Source: Agapanthus africanus (taxonomy: Eukaryota; Streptophyta; Magnoliopsida; Asparagales; Amaryllidaceae). Taken from it: DNA of 64,000 nt. The position numbers were made by a program, and so were the translations under genes. The DNA lies in assembly GCA_030015575.1 (NCBI GenBank), contig CM057337.1, forward strand, positions 297,128,044 to 297,192,043, written 5' to 3'. Under the pieces are notes generated by a model. That model did not search any database. It was not told where the DNA came from and saw nothing but the letters and a program-made list of their open reading frames with translations. Positions 21,973-34,700 of this stretch are shown here, piece by piece. Numbering within the stretch: position 1 is the stretch's first letter; each line of letters begins with the position of its first letter.

Positions 21973-22726
21973 TGTTGTGTTAGCCTAGCACCACATGAAG
22001 GGCTTGGAAGCATCACATGAACCAAAAGTGGAGTCTTTAGGGTGCTAAGTTAACGAACAAAGAATCGTTCCTAGAATCAATTAGGGTTTCAAATTTTTCA
22101 CATCATCATATGAAAGAAATGCTAGGGTTTAGAGAGTACAACCTTTGTAGCTCCCTACGCTAGACTCCTCGGCTACTTGGGGTTTGAAAAAGCTCCGCTT
22201 GAACTCCTCGAGGTCACCGATGATCCACCCGGAGTCCGCTTTGTCCAAGCTTGCAACTTTATCCGATCAAGTGAACGAAATCAAGCTAACACTCTAAACA
22301 AGTGGGCTAGACTTGTGTAGAATGGTGTTGTGGTTCTCTTTCTCACTTCAAAATCCAATCTTGATGAGTTTATTGCTCACTACAAAGAACTAGAGAGGAA
22401 GAAGAAGATGATGGCAATATGAGAAGATGATAAGTTCAACTCTAAAAAGAAAATAGAAAATATATCAATATATATTTTCCTGTTCTCATATCAAACCATG
22501 GTTAGGATATAATTGAACTTGAGTTAAAAACACAAAAGGAAAAGTAACCCATGGTCAAATGGTGGGCGAGAATGGTGAGGTCAAGAGAAAAGTGTAGAAA
22601 CAAATCAATAATGACCATTTTGCTTTTTCCCTTTTTGTTTTAAATCAAATGCAATTTAATCCATAAATAAAACCATGGTGTGAGTCTTATATTGCCACCA
22701 TTTTCATGTATATACAACCATGAAGG

Positions 22727-22746
22727 ATGTATGTATGTATGTATGT
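22727..22746. repeat. (ATGT)5 microsatellite in J LTR
   Basis: Five ATGT units, followed by degenerate GTAT/ATGC repeats to about 22805. Confidence 0.8.
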
Positions 22747-23044
22747 GTATATGTACATCCATATGTGCATGAATCAAAAAGAAGGCATACATGCATGCAT
22801 ACATCCAACTAACTCAAGAAAGGATTTCAAGTGAGAAACAAATGGTTAAATGATAAATCAACACTTGATTTATCAATCCAGCCATATCACATATGACCCC
22901 TACCAAAAGCAAGCCGCCCGACCAATATACGGTATCCTATACGCGCATTTTAATCGGGTCCATGCGCATATCGTATACGCGCACCACAACGTTTCGCCTG
23001 GACTAGGAAACTCCATTGTGGGACTCTGAGACTCGTCAATACGC

Positions 23045-24774
23045 TGTTCATAACAGAATACTGCATTTTATACCGCCCATTCTTATGCTCGTGTGTTTAT
23101 AGGTAGGTGCTTTTAATCAGTGTTTGCTACATAATTGCAGAATACAGGTTCTCGGCTCTGAACAGTGAATATCATGGCAAAGTACGACAAATTTCGGATT
23201 ACTGCCAACAACAGATAAAACACGGGTCTCTGCTCTCTATCCGTGTGTTGCCACATACCAGTAAAGGGACAAAATGGCAAATCGATTGTCATGTCATGCA
23301 CAAAGCTCAATGTCAACACAAGATCCAAGAAATCTACGCGGAGCTCGAGGAAATCATGGCAAAAGATCCACATCACATCACCTTTTTGTTCTACTAAAAT
23401 TCTGGAATAATTGTGAAGAGTTTCTGAGAAAAGTCATATACCACATAGGAGACAACACCAAACCAGGAAAGCACCCAAAACTCGAGGAGCCAACTCATCT
23501 AAACCGCCGCGTTTCCGCGGCATAAGCCTGCTTAGGCCGCGGAAACGCGGCCGTACTGGCTCCTCAGGTGATGAATTTTCAGGGGTATTTGGGTCTTTCT
23601 ATGTAGGTCCTGAATATTGCCCTAGATTTCCATATCCCTGCCTATAAATACTCCAGAACTGAGCTAAGCCAAGGGTCCAATTTCATGTCCATTCTTTTGC
23701 CTCTTTTTGTTAGGTTTTAGTCTTTTTCTTCTTCTTCTTCATCTTTTCTCCATGAAAATTGTAGTGAGAGCTTTTTGAGTGGAAGATCAATGAAGATGAG
23801 GGCTTTTGTATCATTCTCTTTTGTTTAACTTCCCCTTGAGATTCTTGCTTTCTCTTGATCTTTCAACCTCTTCATTGAGCTTGAAAGGTTAAGAGTTTGT
23901 TATTGATCTCGAGGGTCGTATTTTCTTATGGAATTAGCGCTTCATTTCACATGCGTTCTCTACCCTTCTCTTGATCTTGCAACCTCTTGATTGAGCTTGC
24001 AAGTTTAAGGGTTGGCTATTGATCCCATACTTGTCTTGAGTTCTAGTTTCTAATTCTTTTTATTGCTTATTTATTACTTGCTTTTTATTATCTTGCTTTA
24101 CTTATTTGCAATTTAAAAACTGCACTTACTTACTTGTAATCTTTTCTTTTCTTTTCTTTGTTCTTTTCTTTTTCTCTTTTTGGTTCTTTTGTGAATGGTT
24201 GTAATTATTGTTGTTGTTAAGAATCAATACGATATTGTAAGTTAATACTTCCTTGCTCATTTCCTTTTCCCGTTATTTTCCATTGAACTCCGCCCAAACG
24301 ATACGCAAGCGCTCCGTTAGGCACCCTACCCTAACAAGGTAACGGTGATTCCTAACCGCGACCGGTTGCGTTCGGTTTGGCCGGAGGCGAAAGCAAGAGA
24401 CAAGAACGGAAGGACAAGGGGTAAATAAGCCGGATTCCACGAATACCGTGCTTAAATCCCCTAATCGACGTTGTTGCTAATTGCTCTAGCTTCAATTGGT
24501 CAAGACTCGGCTCAAAGGTTTTTGAGTGCGGATTTCTTTAGCTTACAACTTCGTATCTTTTCTTAACAACTTTATATTTGCAAATAATACACATAGGTTA
24601 GATTGAACAAACACATACAAATTCTTTATTGACTCGTCTAAAACAAGAAAGGACATACAACCATCTCCCTGTGGATCGACCCGTGCTCAACCGGCTAGCT
24701 GCATAGCGACACCGTCCTGATCGCGGTTATACTTTAGAACTTTGAACATCCGACACGCCAAAAGCGTGCGATCA
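23045..24774 (+). mobile_element. Solo LTR K, gypsy-like
   Basis: A 1730-bp TGTTCA...GATCA segment flanked by exact TACGC duplications (23040-23044 and 24775-24779) inside J's LTR. It has no internal region, so it is a solo LTR. It has a TATA box TATAAATA (23643-23650), a pyrimidine-rich stretch after it, and near the 3' end CTCCCTGTGGATCGACCC, a motif I associate with LTR ends of Athila/Tat-type gypsy elements. Lineage is tentative. Small open frames (23107-23397) are not recognisable. Confidence 0.85.
23506..23551 (+). other. Perfect GC-rich palindrome in solo LTR K
   Basis: GCCGCGTTTCCGCGGC and its exact complement (16 bp each) enclose ATAAGC/GCTTAG, giving about 21 of 22 paired bases around a two-base loop. 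It lies upstream of the TATA box. The copia-leader palindromes share CCGCGG, AACCGC/AAACGC and the AAGC-GCTT centre. Confidence 0.85.
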
Positions 24775-25798
24775 TACGCCGGCAGTGGGTGATGATCATA
24801 TCAAGCACCCCCAAGCCGCAAGCGGTCAGCTAAACATAACGGCCACTCGGGTATTGAGCGATCAGAAGAGAACAAGCGAACCTGCTACAACTCCCGTCGA
24901 GCCGATCGGCAACACTTCCCGTACAGTCCGGTCTCCTCGTCTGATATGTCGCATATCATGTCTAGGGGTGGTAAACGTCAGACCCCAATAACCGATAAGT
25001 CATGCCGATGTGAGGCTCATAACGGGTCGAGAAACTATTGGTAACACTTACCAGCAAATCTCTGAATCAGCCCTGGCCAGGGACTTCCCTGTTACGGCCA
25101 ATCGAGCATAGCGCAACATCAACCCCTAATACCGGGAGAGACGAAACCCCTCCTATCGCTCATTGCCTCCATGTGACTCGGGACTGTACCCAATAACCAC
25201 CATTTTGCATGCCCTCATGGACGTGGTAAGGTGGAGATCAAAGCACAGTGGGAATCACACAAGACTCTATGACGATCTCGGGTCTACAGACTAACCTGCA
25301 CAAATGTCACCTGAGAACTGCCATCTGACGTGAGGTATAATACCATCTGGGAGTTCTCGGCGAGTCCTTCCAGTGTACCCAGTCTCCACTGAGCACCCGT
25401 ACACCATCTCTGATGTCAAACACCAATGGATATGGGATCATCCATCGCCCATCTCATGGGTCGAGAAGCGTATACGCTAGCCTACACTGGTATATCGATG
25501 CCCCGTCTCGATACACCTACGACTAGGGACCTTGAAGGATGTACTTATGGACTACCATGTCCCCACTAGTATGATCTGCATCATAGTCCAGGTAGTCAAG
25601 TACACATCCTAAGGGCTTTACCAACATGTAACTATAAGACAGTATAAAGAGACAAGTATACATGTTAAGATAAAGAGCAACCAGATAGCATACTATCATA
25701 TCGAGCAAGAAAGTCATCTCTATATATATGTCCAAGCATCCAATATAATATAAATCATCTGTACAATACTGGCCTCTAGGGCATACATACAACTAACA

Positions 25799-27242
25799 GA
25801 CTTAACCATGGTTGTAATTGTAATGATATAACAAAATCATTATTCATCACAAAAGAATAATTCATTCTTCTTCTTCTTCCTTGAGCTTTTGAAAAGCATT
25901 CTAGGTTTTACTTTTATGATAGATTAGTGTGAGATTATGAAAACAAAAGAGAGCATAAATCCTATTTCATCATCCTCATCTAATCTAGCCAATTAGATTA
26001 GGGTGTTCACTTCATTAATACTTGATTAGTGAGTGTGAGCTTGAGCTAAAGAAATTTCAAGGTAGATCATCTTAGAAGAGGAAGTCTTCTAGCAAGCATG
26101 GATCATTCGGGTTGTGGAGCTTCTCTTGAGTCCGGGAGATCATGGATCGCGGCGAAGGGACTACTACTAGGAGCTTGTGAAGCGAAGGAGCGGACTACAA
26201 AGCTTGTAATCCCTCTCTCTTAGTTGTAATGATGTTTACTTGCATGTTTAACACTAATTATCTAGCAAAGATCCTTACTTTGGGTTGTTCGACATGTCTA
26301 AATTTTAAATCGGGTATGGTTGATGCCTTGTAGAACCTTGTGATAGTGCCTAGTAACCCTACAAGATCGAGTCCTTCGGTCTTCATCTTCTCTTCCTTAA
26401 CTCCTTGGGGTCTCCTTGATCGAGCTTGACAGCTGGTCTTCCTCCGTTGAAGATGATCCACCCGAGAGATATGGTTCATGGTTCCAGCTTCAGACTAAAA
26501 ATCAAGTAGAGCAACTAAAATTCCTAAATTGCTAAACTAGGAAGTTTAGAGATGTAGTGAGTTGTTCTAGTGTTTTTCTATTTCTCTTCTACCCTTGTTT
26601 CTCAGCTCATAAAAGATAGGGAAGAAGATGAAGGAGGAGCTCAAGAAAAGGCTAGTTAGGAGGGAGAAGTAAATAGTGAGAATGAACCTTTTTCAAGTGA
26701 GAAAATATCGAGTATAGTTTTGTATAAATGGTTTTTGCAAATAAAATATAGCAACCATACTTGAATAGTTTGCACAAATGAATATACAATTCATTTGTCA
26801 ACACTATTCAAGCATGGTTCTCACCATTCTCACCTCACTACCTTTACACATCATTTTCCATTTAAATAAATAAATGGATAAACCGAAAATGAGGTGTCCA
26901 CCTTCTATAACGATTTCCGTATAAATACGGAATACACTATACTGTATATACATACTCGTATTCGTATCAAAAATACGAATACCCAAAGAGATAGAATAAT
27001 ACAAAGAACATAATACTAGAATATACATATCGAAAAAATATATATGTAAATTATTAAATCAATACCTGATTTAATAATCCCGCTTAATTCTAAGCCAACT
27101 AGTATTATCATCCGTCCGATCAAAAGTACAGATAGCCAGTACACTTATTTGATCGGAACTCTGCACATATCAAAATACGACCACTATATCATTTCACCCG
27201 AACCAGGGAAATCCTCTTTGTGGGACTCTAAAGACTCAACAG
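25799..27242 (-). mobile_element. LTR fragment L, host of J and I
   Basis: It resembles the middle of LTR I. Shared landmarks in the same order are GATCCACCCGAGAG, GAGGTGTC, a CCGTATaCGGAATAC region and the CTTTGTGGGACTCTAAAGACTC box. It is cut on the left by J's LTR end and on the right by I's LTR start. It is therefore part of an older copia LTR whose other parts lie outside. No gene. Confidence 0.7.
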
Positions 27243-29248
27243 TGTAAGTCGATGTTGCGCACCCCGCGAGTTCGCGGGGAGGCGGAAGATGCAAAAAACG
27301 ATTTTTACGGGCTTCGCAACACAGACTTGAACTCCAGGATCGATACTAAACCCTAACTAGCAAAACTGTATGAGCTTAGCTACTCGGAAAGAATGTTATA
27401 CTTCACAGTATCATGTCCTTCAGGTTTTCTTGTTGTTATCCTCCTCGTCATAAGCTCCTCGGATCGTATACGGATCGGGCCTTCTCGTCGGTCTCCTCAA
27501 GTCAAAGAAGATCCACCCGAGAGTCTATAGTCCGAGCTCCAACCTCAAATCCGAGGTAACTAAGGCACCTAGTTCGGTAAACTAGATATCCTAGACGATG
27601 TAGAGAGTGTAGATGAATTACTTTGTCTCCAAATACCCTCGGTTTCTCAACACATGAGACATGAAGGGTATGAGGAAGAAGAAGGGGAGCTTGAGGAAAA
27701 GAGAGTGAAGTAAGAACATTAGAATGAGATGGCTCTCATTTGTGATGAATAATGAAGCATACCAATAATGCATAAGATAAATATCTCACCAAAATAGCAA
27801 GCATGCTTCATGAGTCACCTAGTGAGTTACCCCATAAGTCACCCTATGAGTCACCTAAGAGCCATACCTCATTTAATGAAATCCTCCACCTCATTTCCTC
27901 CACCTCATTTATCTTTTAATCAAAAGATTAAATACAAAATGAGGTGTCTTCTTCTAGAAGCAATCTTGAGTAAATTACAAGAATGCCCCTCATCCGTATA
28001 TACATACCCGTATCCGTATTCCGAAAAATACGAGTACAAAGTGACGAAAATAATCCATCAATATAATACTAGGATCCGGCTTAAACCAAAGCCCACCAGT
28101 ATTATCCGCCTGAACATCATACGTGCATAAGTACACATGTGATCGAAGCCCTGCCGTAAAACCATACAGCCTCTGCATCTTTTGCCCGACGTAGGAAAAC
28201 CCTCTGTGTGGAACTTTAAAGACTCGACAGTACGCTGGCAATGGGTTTAACCACAAGCACGTCAGCGGTACTAGCTGGACATAATGGCTACCCAGGTATC
28301 TGTCGATAAGAATACCGATGAGCAAACTCATCCGAACTCCTACTAAACTTATCTATGACAATCTACATACAGTCCGGTCTGTTCGTTTAAGAGTATCGCA
28401 TATCGGGACTAGGGGGCGGTAACCGTCAGACCCCTAATAGCGCAATAAGTCGTGTTGGAGTGTAGCCCAAAACACCCTGAGAAACTACTGGAGTACTTAC
28501 CAGTAAATGTCGCTTTCCCTGACCAGGGACTTTGTGTAATGGCTTTCCGAACAAGCGCGATATCAACCCCGAATACTGGGAGAGACGAATCCTATCTAAC
28601 CACTATTGCCTCCAAGTGCTTCGGGACTGCACAACTACTACCTGTTTGCACGACTCCTTTGAGCCGTGGTAAGGTAGTAATCTAAGAACAATGGGAATAC
28701 ACTCGAGGAGAAGTAGCAGTGTGAAGTCGACAGACTAAGATGCACTCATGTTACCTGGGAACTGCTACCCGACGATAGGTATAATACCCACTAGCAGTTC
28801 CTTACAAGTCATGTTCAGTTTACTCATAACCTAATGAGCACCTCCATACTATCTCCAGTACGACATACTAATGGCTGTGGGGCAGAGCATCTCCCCTGCT
28901 GGGATGAGAAGCGTATACACTAGTCTACTCTGGAGTATCGATGCCCCTTATCGATAATCCTACGACTAGTAACCTGTATAAGGATGTGCTTATAGACTAC
29001 TCAGCTCCCACTAGTGTGATTGCCATCACAACGATTGTAATCAAGCAAAAATCCTAAGGCCTCTACCAATATGTCTTAGCGATACGCCAAAAGAAACATA
29101 TACACATATTAAGATAGAAACAAACCAAGAACCATACTACCATATTGAGCAAGACTGTCATAAAATCCGTGTATAACCCAAGCTTCAAAAATGTAATATA
29201 CAAACTAGTACCATACAATAATGGCCTCTAGGGCATATATCATTAACA
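27243..29248 (-). repeat. 3' LTR of element I
   Basis: 2006 bp. Minus strand TGTTAATGATATATGCCCTAGAGGCC...CATCGACTTACA. Left flank AACAG; the partner is out of view. U5 carries a perfect hairpin CCCCGCGA/TCGCGGGG (27262-27279), also present with wobble in F (40897-40914). Open frames (27810-28130, 27990-28331) have no domain. Confidence 0.85.
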
Positions 29249-29275
29249 ATATCTCACTTGCACTAAGGCAATGTG
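29249..29275 (-). mobile_element. Polypurine tract and 27-bp internal stub of element I
   Basis: Minus strand GTGCAAGTGAGATAT abuts the LTR. This is a polypurine tract with one change from AAGTGGGAGAT. The rest of I is displaced by H, inserted at 29276. Confidence 0.7.
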
Positions 29276-30838
29276 TGTTAGTGTATATACCCTAGAGGCC
29301 ATTATTATGTCATACTGGCTTGTATATTATTAATGGAAGCTTAGGATATTCACAGTTGTACTGACAGTCTTGCTCAAGATGGTAGTATGCTACTTGGTTT
29401 GTTTATACTCAGATATGTGTGTATGTTTCTTTTAGCATATCGCTTATACATATTAGTAGAGCCCTTAGGATCATTGCTTGATTATCAGCGTTGTGATGAC
29501 AGTCACACTAGTGGGGGCTGGGTAATCTACAAGCACATCCTTATAGAGGTCCCTGGTCGTAGGATTATCGAGACGGGGCATCGATACTCCGGAGTAGACT
29601 GGTGTATACGTTTCTCATCCCAAGAGGGGAGATGGTCTGTCCCACAGCCATTAGTTGTCGTACTGGAGATAGTATGCAGGTGCTCGTTAGGTTACGAGTA
29701 TACTGGACAGGACTTGTCAGGAACCGCTGATGGTTATTATACCTGTCGTCAGGTAGCAGTTCCTAAGTGACAAGAGTACAGCTTAGTCCGTCGACTTGAC
29801 ACTGCCACTTCGTCTCGAGTGTGTTCCCACTGTACTTTGAATACTACCCTACCACGGTTTAAAGGAGTCGTGCAAACAGGTAGTAGTTGGGCGCAGTCCC
29901 GAAGCACTTGGAGGCAGTGGCGGTTAGAAAGGATTCGTCTCTCCCGGTATTGGGAGTTGATATCGCGCTGTGTTGGAGAGCCATTACACAAAGCCCGTGG
30001 CCACGACAAGTGAGATTTACTGGTAGGTGTTCCAGGAGTTTCTCAGGGTGTTCTGGGCTATACTCCGACACGACTTATACCGCTATTAGGGGTCTGATGT
30101 TTACCATCCCCCTAGGCCCGATATGCGATACTCTTAGACGAACAAACCGGACTGTACGGAGATTGTCACATTCATGCTTAGTAGGAGTTCGGATGAGTTA
30201 CCTCATCGGCCTTCTTATCGACATCTACTTGGGGACCGTTACGTACAGCTAGTACCGCTAATGGCCTATGGGTAAACCCACTACCAGCGTAGTGTCGAGT
30301 CTTTAGATTCCTACACAGAGGGTTTCCCTGCACCGGACAAAAGGTGTAGAGGCCGTATGGTTTTACGGCAGGGCTTCGATCACTTACATACACTTGTGCA
30401 CGTACGGTGGTTGGGCGGATAATACTAGTGGGCTTTGGTTTAAGCCGGATCCTAGTATTATACTGATGGATTTATTTCGTCTCTTTGTATTCGTATTCCT
30501 CGGAATACAGATACGGGTATGTATATACGGTTGAGGGGCATTCTCGTAATTTGTCGGGAAAACTTCTAGAAGGAGATGGCTCATTAGGGTTTATTTCTTT
30601 TTTGATTAAACCTAGGTGGAGGAGACGAGGCATAGGTTTTCATTAAATGAACCATGACTCATTAGGTGATTCACCATTTGAATTAAATGAAGCATGCTTG
30701 ATATTTTCTAGATATTTATCAAGAGATATTTGTATGCTTCATATTATTCAAGGATGAGTGATTATTCATTAACATTATCACAAACACCTTATCTCTCTTC
30801 AAGTCATCTTCTTTTTCCTCAAAACCCTAAAAGCTCCC
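29276..30838 (+). repeat. 5' LTR of element H, 3'-truncated
   Basis: TGTTAGTGTATATACCCTAGAGGCC matches F's LTR start. Similarity to F's LTR continues to about 30838 and then stops without the CTTACA end. It contains the long hairpin AATACTAG..GGCTT/AAGCC..CTAGTATT at 30421-30459. Exact breakpoint uncertain by tens of bases. Confidence 0.8.
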
Positions 30839-31060
30839 TCGAAAGCGTCGTAAAACCTCCCTCGAAGTACCAACACTAGCCTGGCTGAAAGGTTAAGCAA
30901 GTATTGTATGGTGAGATTAATCTGACTAGTTCTTCTTTTATGGTTTGAGGAAGGATTCGAGAAACAGTGGGAGCCATCCCGTTTAGATAAATTAAGAACT
31001 AATCTAAACTTGCAAGAGCATCGTGCTAAGTGTTTTCTTCTCTCTCTCTCTTAATTGCAG
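30839..31060 (+). other. Element H leader remnant ending in splice-acceptor-like site
   Basis: It matches F 42770-42990: CCTCCCTCGAAGTA, GCCTGGCTGAAAGGTTAAGC, TTCTTCTTTTATGGTTTGAGG, and finally the pyrimidine tract with TTGCAG at 31060. Primer-binding site and all upstream leader hairpins are missing, so one deletion joined LTR to distal leader. Confidence 0.75.
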
Positions 31061-31776
31061 CGACCTTGTGACCAAGACTAGGTTACATCTAAATAATAAA
31101 ATGACTGAATCTGACTATAATGACTGGCAAAGCTTTGTCCGGATGTCTATTACCTATAGCAAACTAGACCACCTCATTACTACTCAAGCCCCCATTGTCC
31201 TAGGGCCAATTTCCACCGTCGTGGAAAAGGATATCCATAAGACAAGGGAAAAAGACTGTGCGAATGCTAAGTGCCTCGTGATAGCCTCAGTTGATGGTGT
31301 AAACCAGAGGCAGCATGAGAACATGGACTTAGTTTCTATCTTTCTCCATAACAAAGTTTTATATGGAGAGCAATCTCATATCGCAAGATATAAGACCTCG
31401 AAGGAATTGCTTCAAGCGAGGTTGGCTGTCGGGTCATCTGCAGGGGACAACGTCCTTACGATGATTAGCTATATTGATGAGCTCACGGACCTGGATACCA
31501 CATTGAGAAACGAGTCATATGGTGACTTGATTCTACAGTCCCTACCTCCTATTTACGCCTAGGGGAAGAAAGTTATACTTCCAGTTGAGGTCACCCTGCA
31601 GGAAACGAGGGTGACACCTGCTCTGCTTATTGGAGAATCTTCCTCTTCTGGATCCAAGACGGAAGCCAAGGATGAGAAGAAGAAGACCTCCATAAGGATG
31701 ATATGCGGTGTCAGTAAGGTAGAAGGGCAGAGAAGGGCAAAAGTTTTGGGGTTAACAGTAGGGAAGGATGGATGTT
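31061..31776 (+). pseudogene. Copia gag (UBN2-type), truncated, element H
   Basis: Encodes the N-terminal part of a copia capsid precursor, which would package element RNA. The reading frame runs from the CGACC boundary through LHLNNKMTESDYNDW and LTDLDTTLRNESYGDLILQSLPP, like copia gag of the UBN2 family. A stop interrupts it at about 31560, after which sequence with Ser/Lys-rich linker character continues. It is then cut at 31776 by gypsy G. The first ATG (31101) is TTG in F, so the true start is either there or in an upstream exon. The zinc knuckle and all of pol lie beyond G, outside the window. Confidence 0.85.
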
Positions 31777-34700
31777 TGTCACGACCCGAAATGGCACGTG
31801 ACTGGCCCTTGAATCATATGAAGTCTATAGGGCCCCATCTAATTCAAGTAAGCCAAAAGCCCAGAAATCTAAAACCATTTTAAATAATAAATAAAGGAAA
31901 ACTTGTTTAAAAGCAAGTGGTTTTAATAGCATAAGCCGAATTATGCATTTTTAAAACATCAAGTCATTTCTAAAAATTTCGGCAGAGTTTCCTTTGTAAA
32001 TACTGGTCCCGAACGGGGTACAACATGAATAATATGAATAAAGGCATACCCAAGCGGGAGCTAGCTCTTCGTCCATTGACGGTCACAACCACGCAAGCAA
32101 TATAATATACAACGCTAAGGGCGAGGATCAAAACACAAAAGGAAATTCAAAACAACAAGAAAACCATAATAATACAAAGGCGACTCTACGGTCGAAATAA
32201 TATACAATTGGTCTTCTAAGTCTATAAATAATACAAGTCTAGTTGATGGAGTTACTGTATACAATTGAATGTAAATAAAATACAATGGTGGTCACGATAC
32301 AAGTGAACCCACCTACCAAAGCAAATCACGCGGAATGGAAGCAGTGTGCCAGCAAAGCCGCAATGAAACCTGTACGGCAAGACCTGCAAGATACTGTGGC
32401 ACAATGGGGGTGAGTTGCCAACTCGTGAGTAGAAAACACCACAGAGCAGAAATTGTATATATGACTCAATCCTAGGTCAATATTATCGGTAGTATATATC
32501 CTCAATAAGATAAAGTCTGAAGCATGATAAGGTGGCAAGGGTAAGCATCTATACATAAGTGTAATACCAAGTACTCGTGTCAGTGCCCCAGGTAGCAATA
32601 TATCATAAATATGAGGTATCATCAATGAAATCAGCGTCAACTTTAGCATCAAGTCTGTATGTATGTAGATGTGATCCAACCATGTAATCAATGCCTTTAT
32701 ACATGTGGATCTCGTCCATGGGTCAACCAATGACACAACAACATTATGCATGTAAATATCATAAAATGCATATGCATGAAAGTATGAGGATATAAATAAA
32801 CGTGTGTCCCTCGCGACACATCAAAATCATGGAACCTGAGTGTCTAGCATCGACACTTGAAAATATCATGAAACCCGTGTCCAACATCGACACGTAAATC
32901 CTCATATAGCTCAGGCGCCGCATCCTCAGATCGGCCCTCAGGCGCCGCATAATCTGGTCGGCCCTCATATTCATCTCACGACTCCGGTCGGTATCCTCCA
33001 GATAACCGCCGAGCCTAAATACTATCACCGGTAGGTAGTGCTCCCCTGCCAGGCTCACCGTCTAACAATACAAGTCTTCTTGCCCCGGGGTACCTCATCG
33101 GGTCCACCATGTACCCGCAGACGGTGCCTACCGCTCCTCGAATCGGGATTCACATGCCACTCTCAGAACCGAGAAAACAAATGGTGGACGCACTGAAATA
33201 TCATATCAATAGAAACCGGGTTTTTAAAACAATACACACTCTCTTTTGAAATAACCACGGTTCTCAAATCCAGAAATCTCATGAAAACAACATATCTTAA
33301 TGCGTATAATCACAAAGCATTATGTATGCGACATTTAACCAAAATGTAAGCATATCCGTATATCATGCAACATGGAACAGTAATATGCACATATCAAGGG
33401 AAAACCGCTCTTTTAAATGAATCCAGTTTTAAAATATATCTTGCGGTTCACAAACTCCAAATCAAGCCAGAATCATCTATGTATGTGCAAATATGTATGT
33501 ATGCAAGTATGGGTGTACAATATGCATGTATGCAAGTCTGAGTGTACAATATGCATGTGCGCCAATATGGATGTACAAGTAAGTATATACGTAAGAATGA
33601 GTGTACAATATGCATGTGTGCCAATATGGATGTACAAGTAGGTATATACGCAAGTATGAGTGTATAATATACATGTGCGCCAATATGGATGCACAAGTAA
33701 GTATATACGCAAGTATGAGTGTACAATATGCATGTGCGCCAATATGGATGTACAAGTAGGTATATACGCAAGTATGAGTGTACAATATGCATGTGCGCCA
33801 ATATGGATGTACAAGTAGGTATATACGCAAGTATGAGTGTACAATATGCATGTGCGCCAATAGGGATGTACAAGTAGGTATATACGCAAGTATGAGTGTA
33901 TAATATGTATGTGGGCCAATATGGATGTACAAGTAGGTATATACGCAAGTATGAGTGTACAATATGCATGTGCGCCAATATGGATGTACAAGTAGGTATA
34001 TACACAAGTATGAGTGTACAAAATGCATGTGTGCCAATATGTCATACAAGGAGTCATATCCTGATGCAACAATCCTACTGTGTAGTGACATGGAAATTAT
34101 CGAAAATGAAGTGTGTGAGCCGGCAAGCAGGTGTACGTGGAACATATGCATCATCGATAATGGTACGGGTGTCCTGACAGCATGGGTTTAATATAACAAT
34201 AAACACATTTAAACATACAATGCGACGCGAATAGCAAGAATATGCGTAAAATGAATAATAAACGCAATAGTGAAGAATCTATATCAATATATATATGTCA
34301 TACAGTTTTGCCATTTGAAATAACACAAATCGTGGTGTTTAGAAAAAAATAAGGGCGACAGTGTTTTTAAGAAAAGATGCGTCTTTTGAAAATATCTGTA
34401 GAATCCCTTGGCCTGTCTTTCAAATACTCACGATTAGTTTTGAAATAGGTATGACTCGAGGCTTGTCTAACATTAATAAGTAAACTATAGGACTAATCGA
34501 AATGTAAGGAAACCACCTAAATCTGAGTCGATACATCTAAATATAATAGTCGGTGATCCCGCCTCAAAAGTATCACATATGATACAATATATAACATGAC
34601 ATTCTCGAGTAAAGAGTGTAGATCTATAATCAATATAAAGCTCGTACGGTAAATCCATCGTACGACATCCCAATTTGGGTACGGGTCAAATATCACATTT

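Larger units (their letters stand above)
21973..25798 (-). repeat. 5' LTR of element J (interrupted by solo LTR K)
   Basis: Minus strand begins TGTTAGTTGTATGTATGCCC at 25798 and ends ...CACAACA at 21973. It matches D's LTR closely at its start (25500-25798 against 50220-50520) and more loosely toward U5. Without K and its duplication it is about 2.09 kb, close to D's 2.23 kb. J's 3' LTR is off the left edge. Confidence 0.85.

Noticed and set aside
33448-34154. Three overlapping minus-strand open frames of 185-225 codons rich in Tyr, His and Cys
   Set aside because: They are one 59-bp minisatellite read in three frames. No start context, no domain, and the frame order merely follows the repeat.
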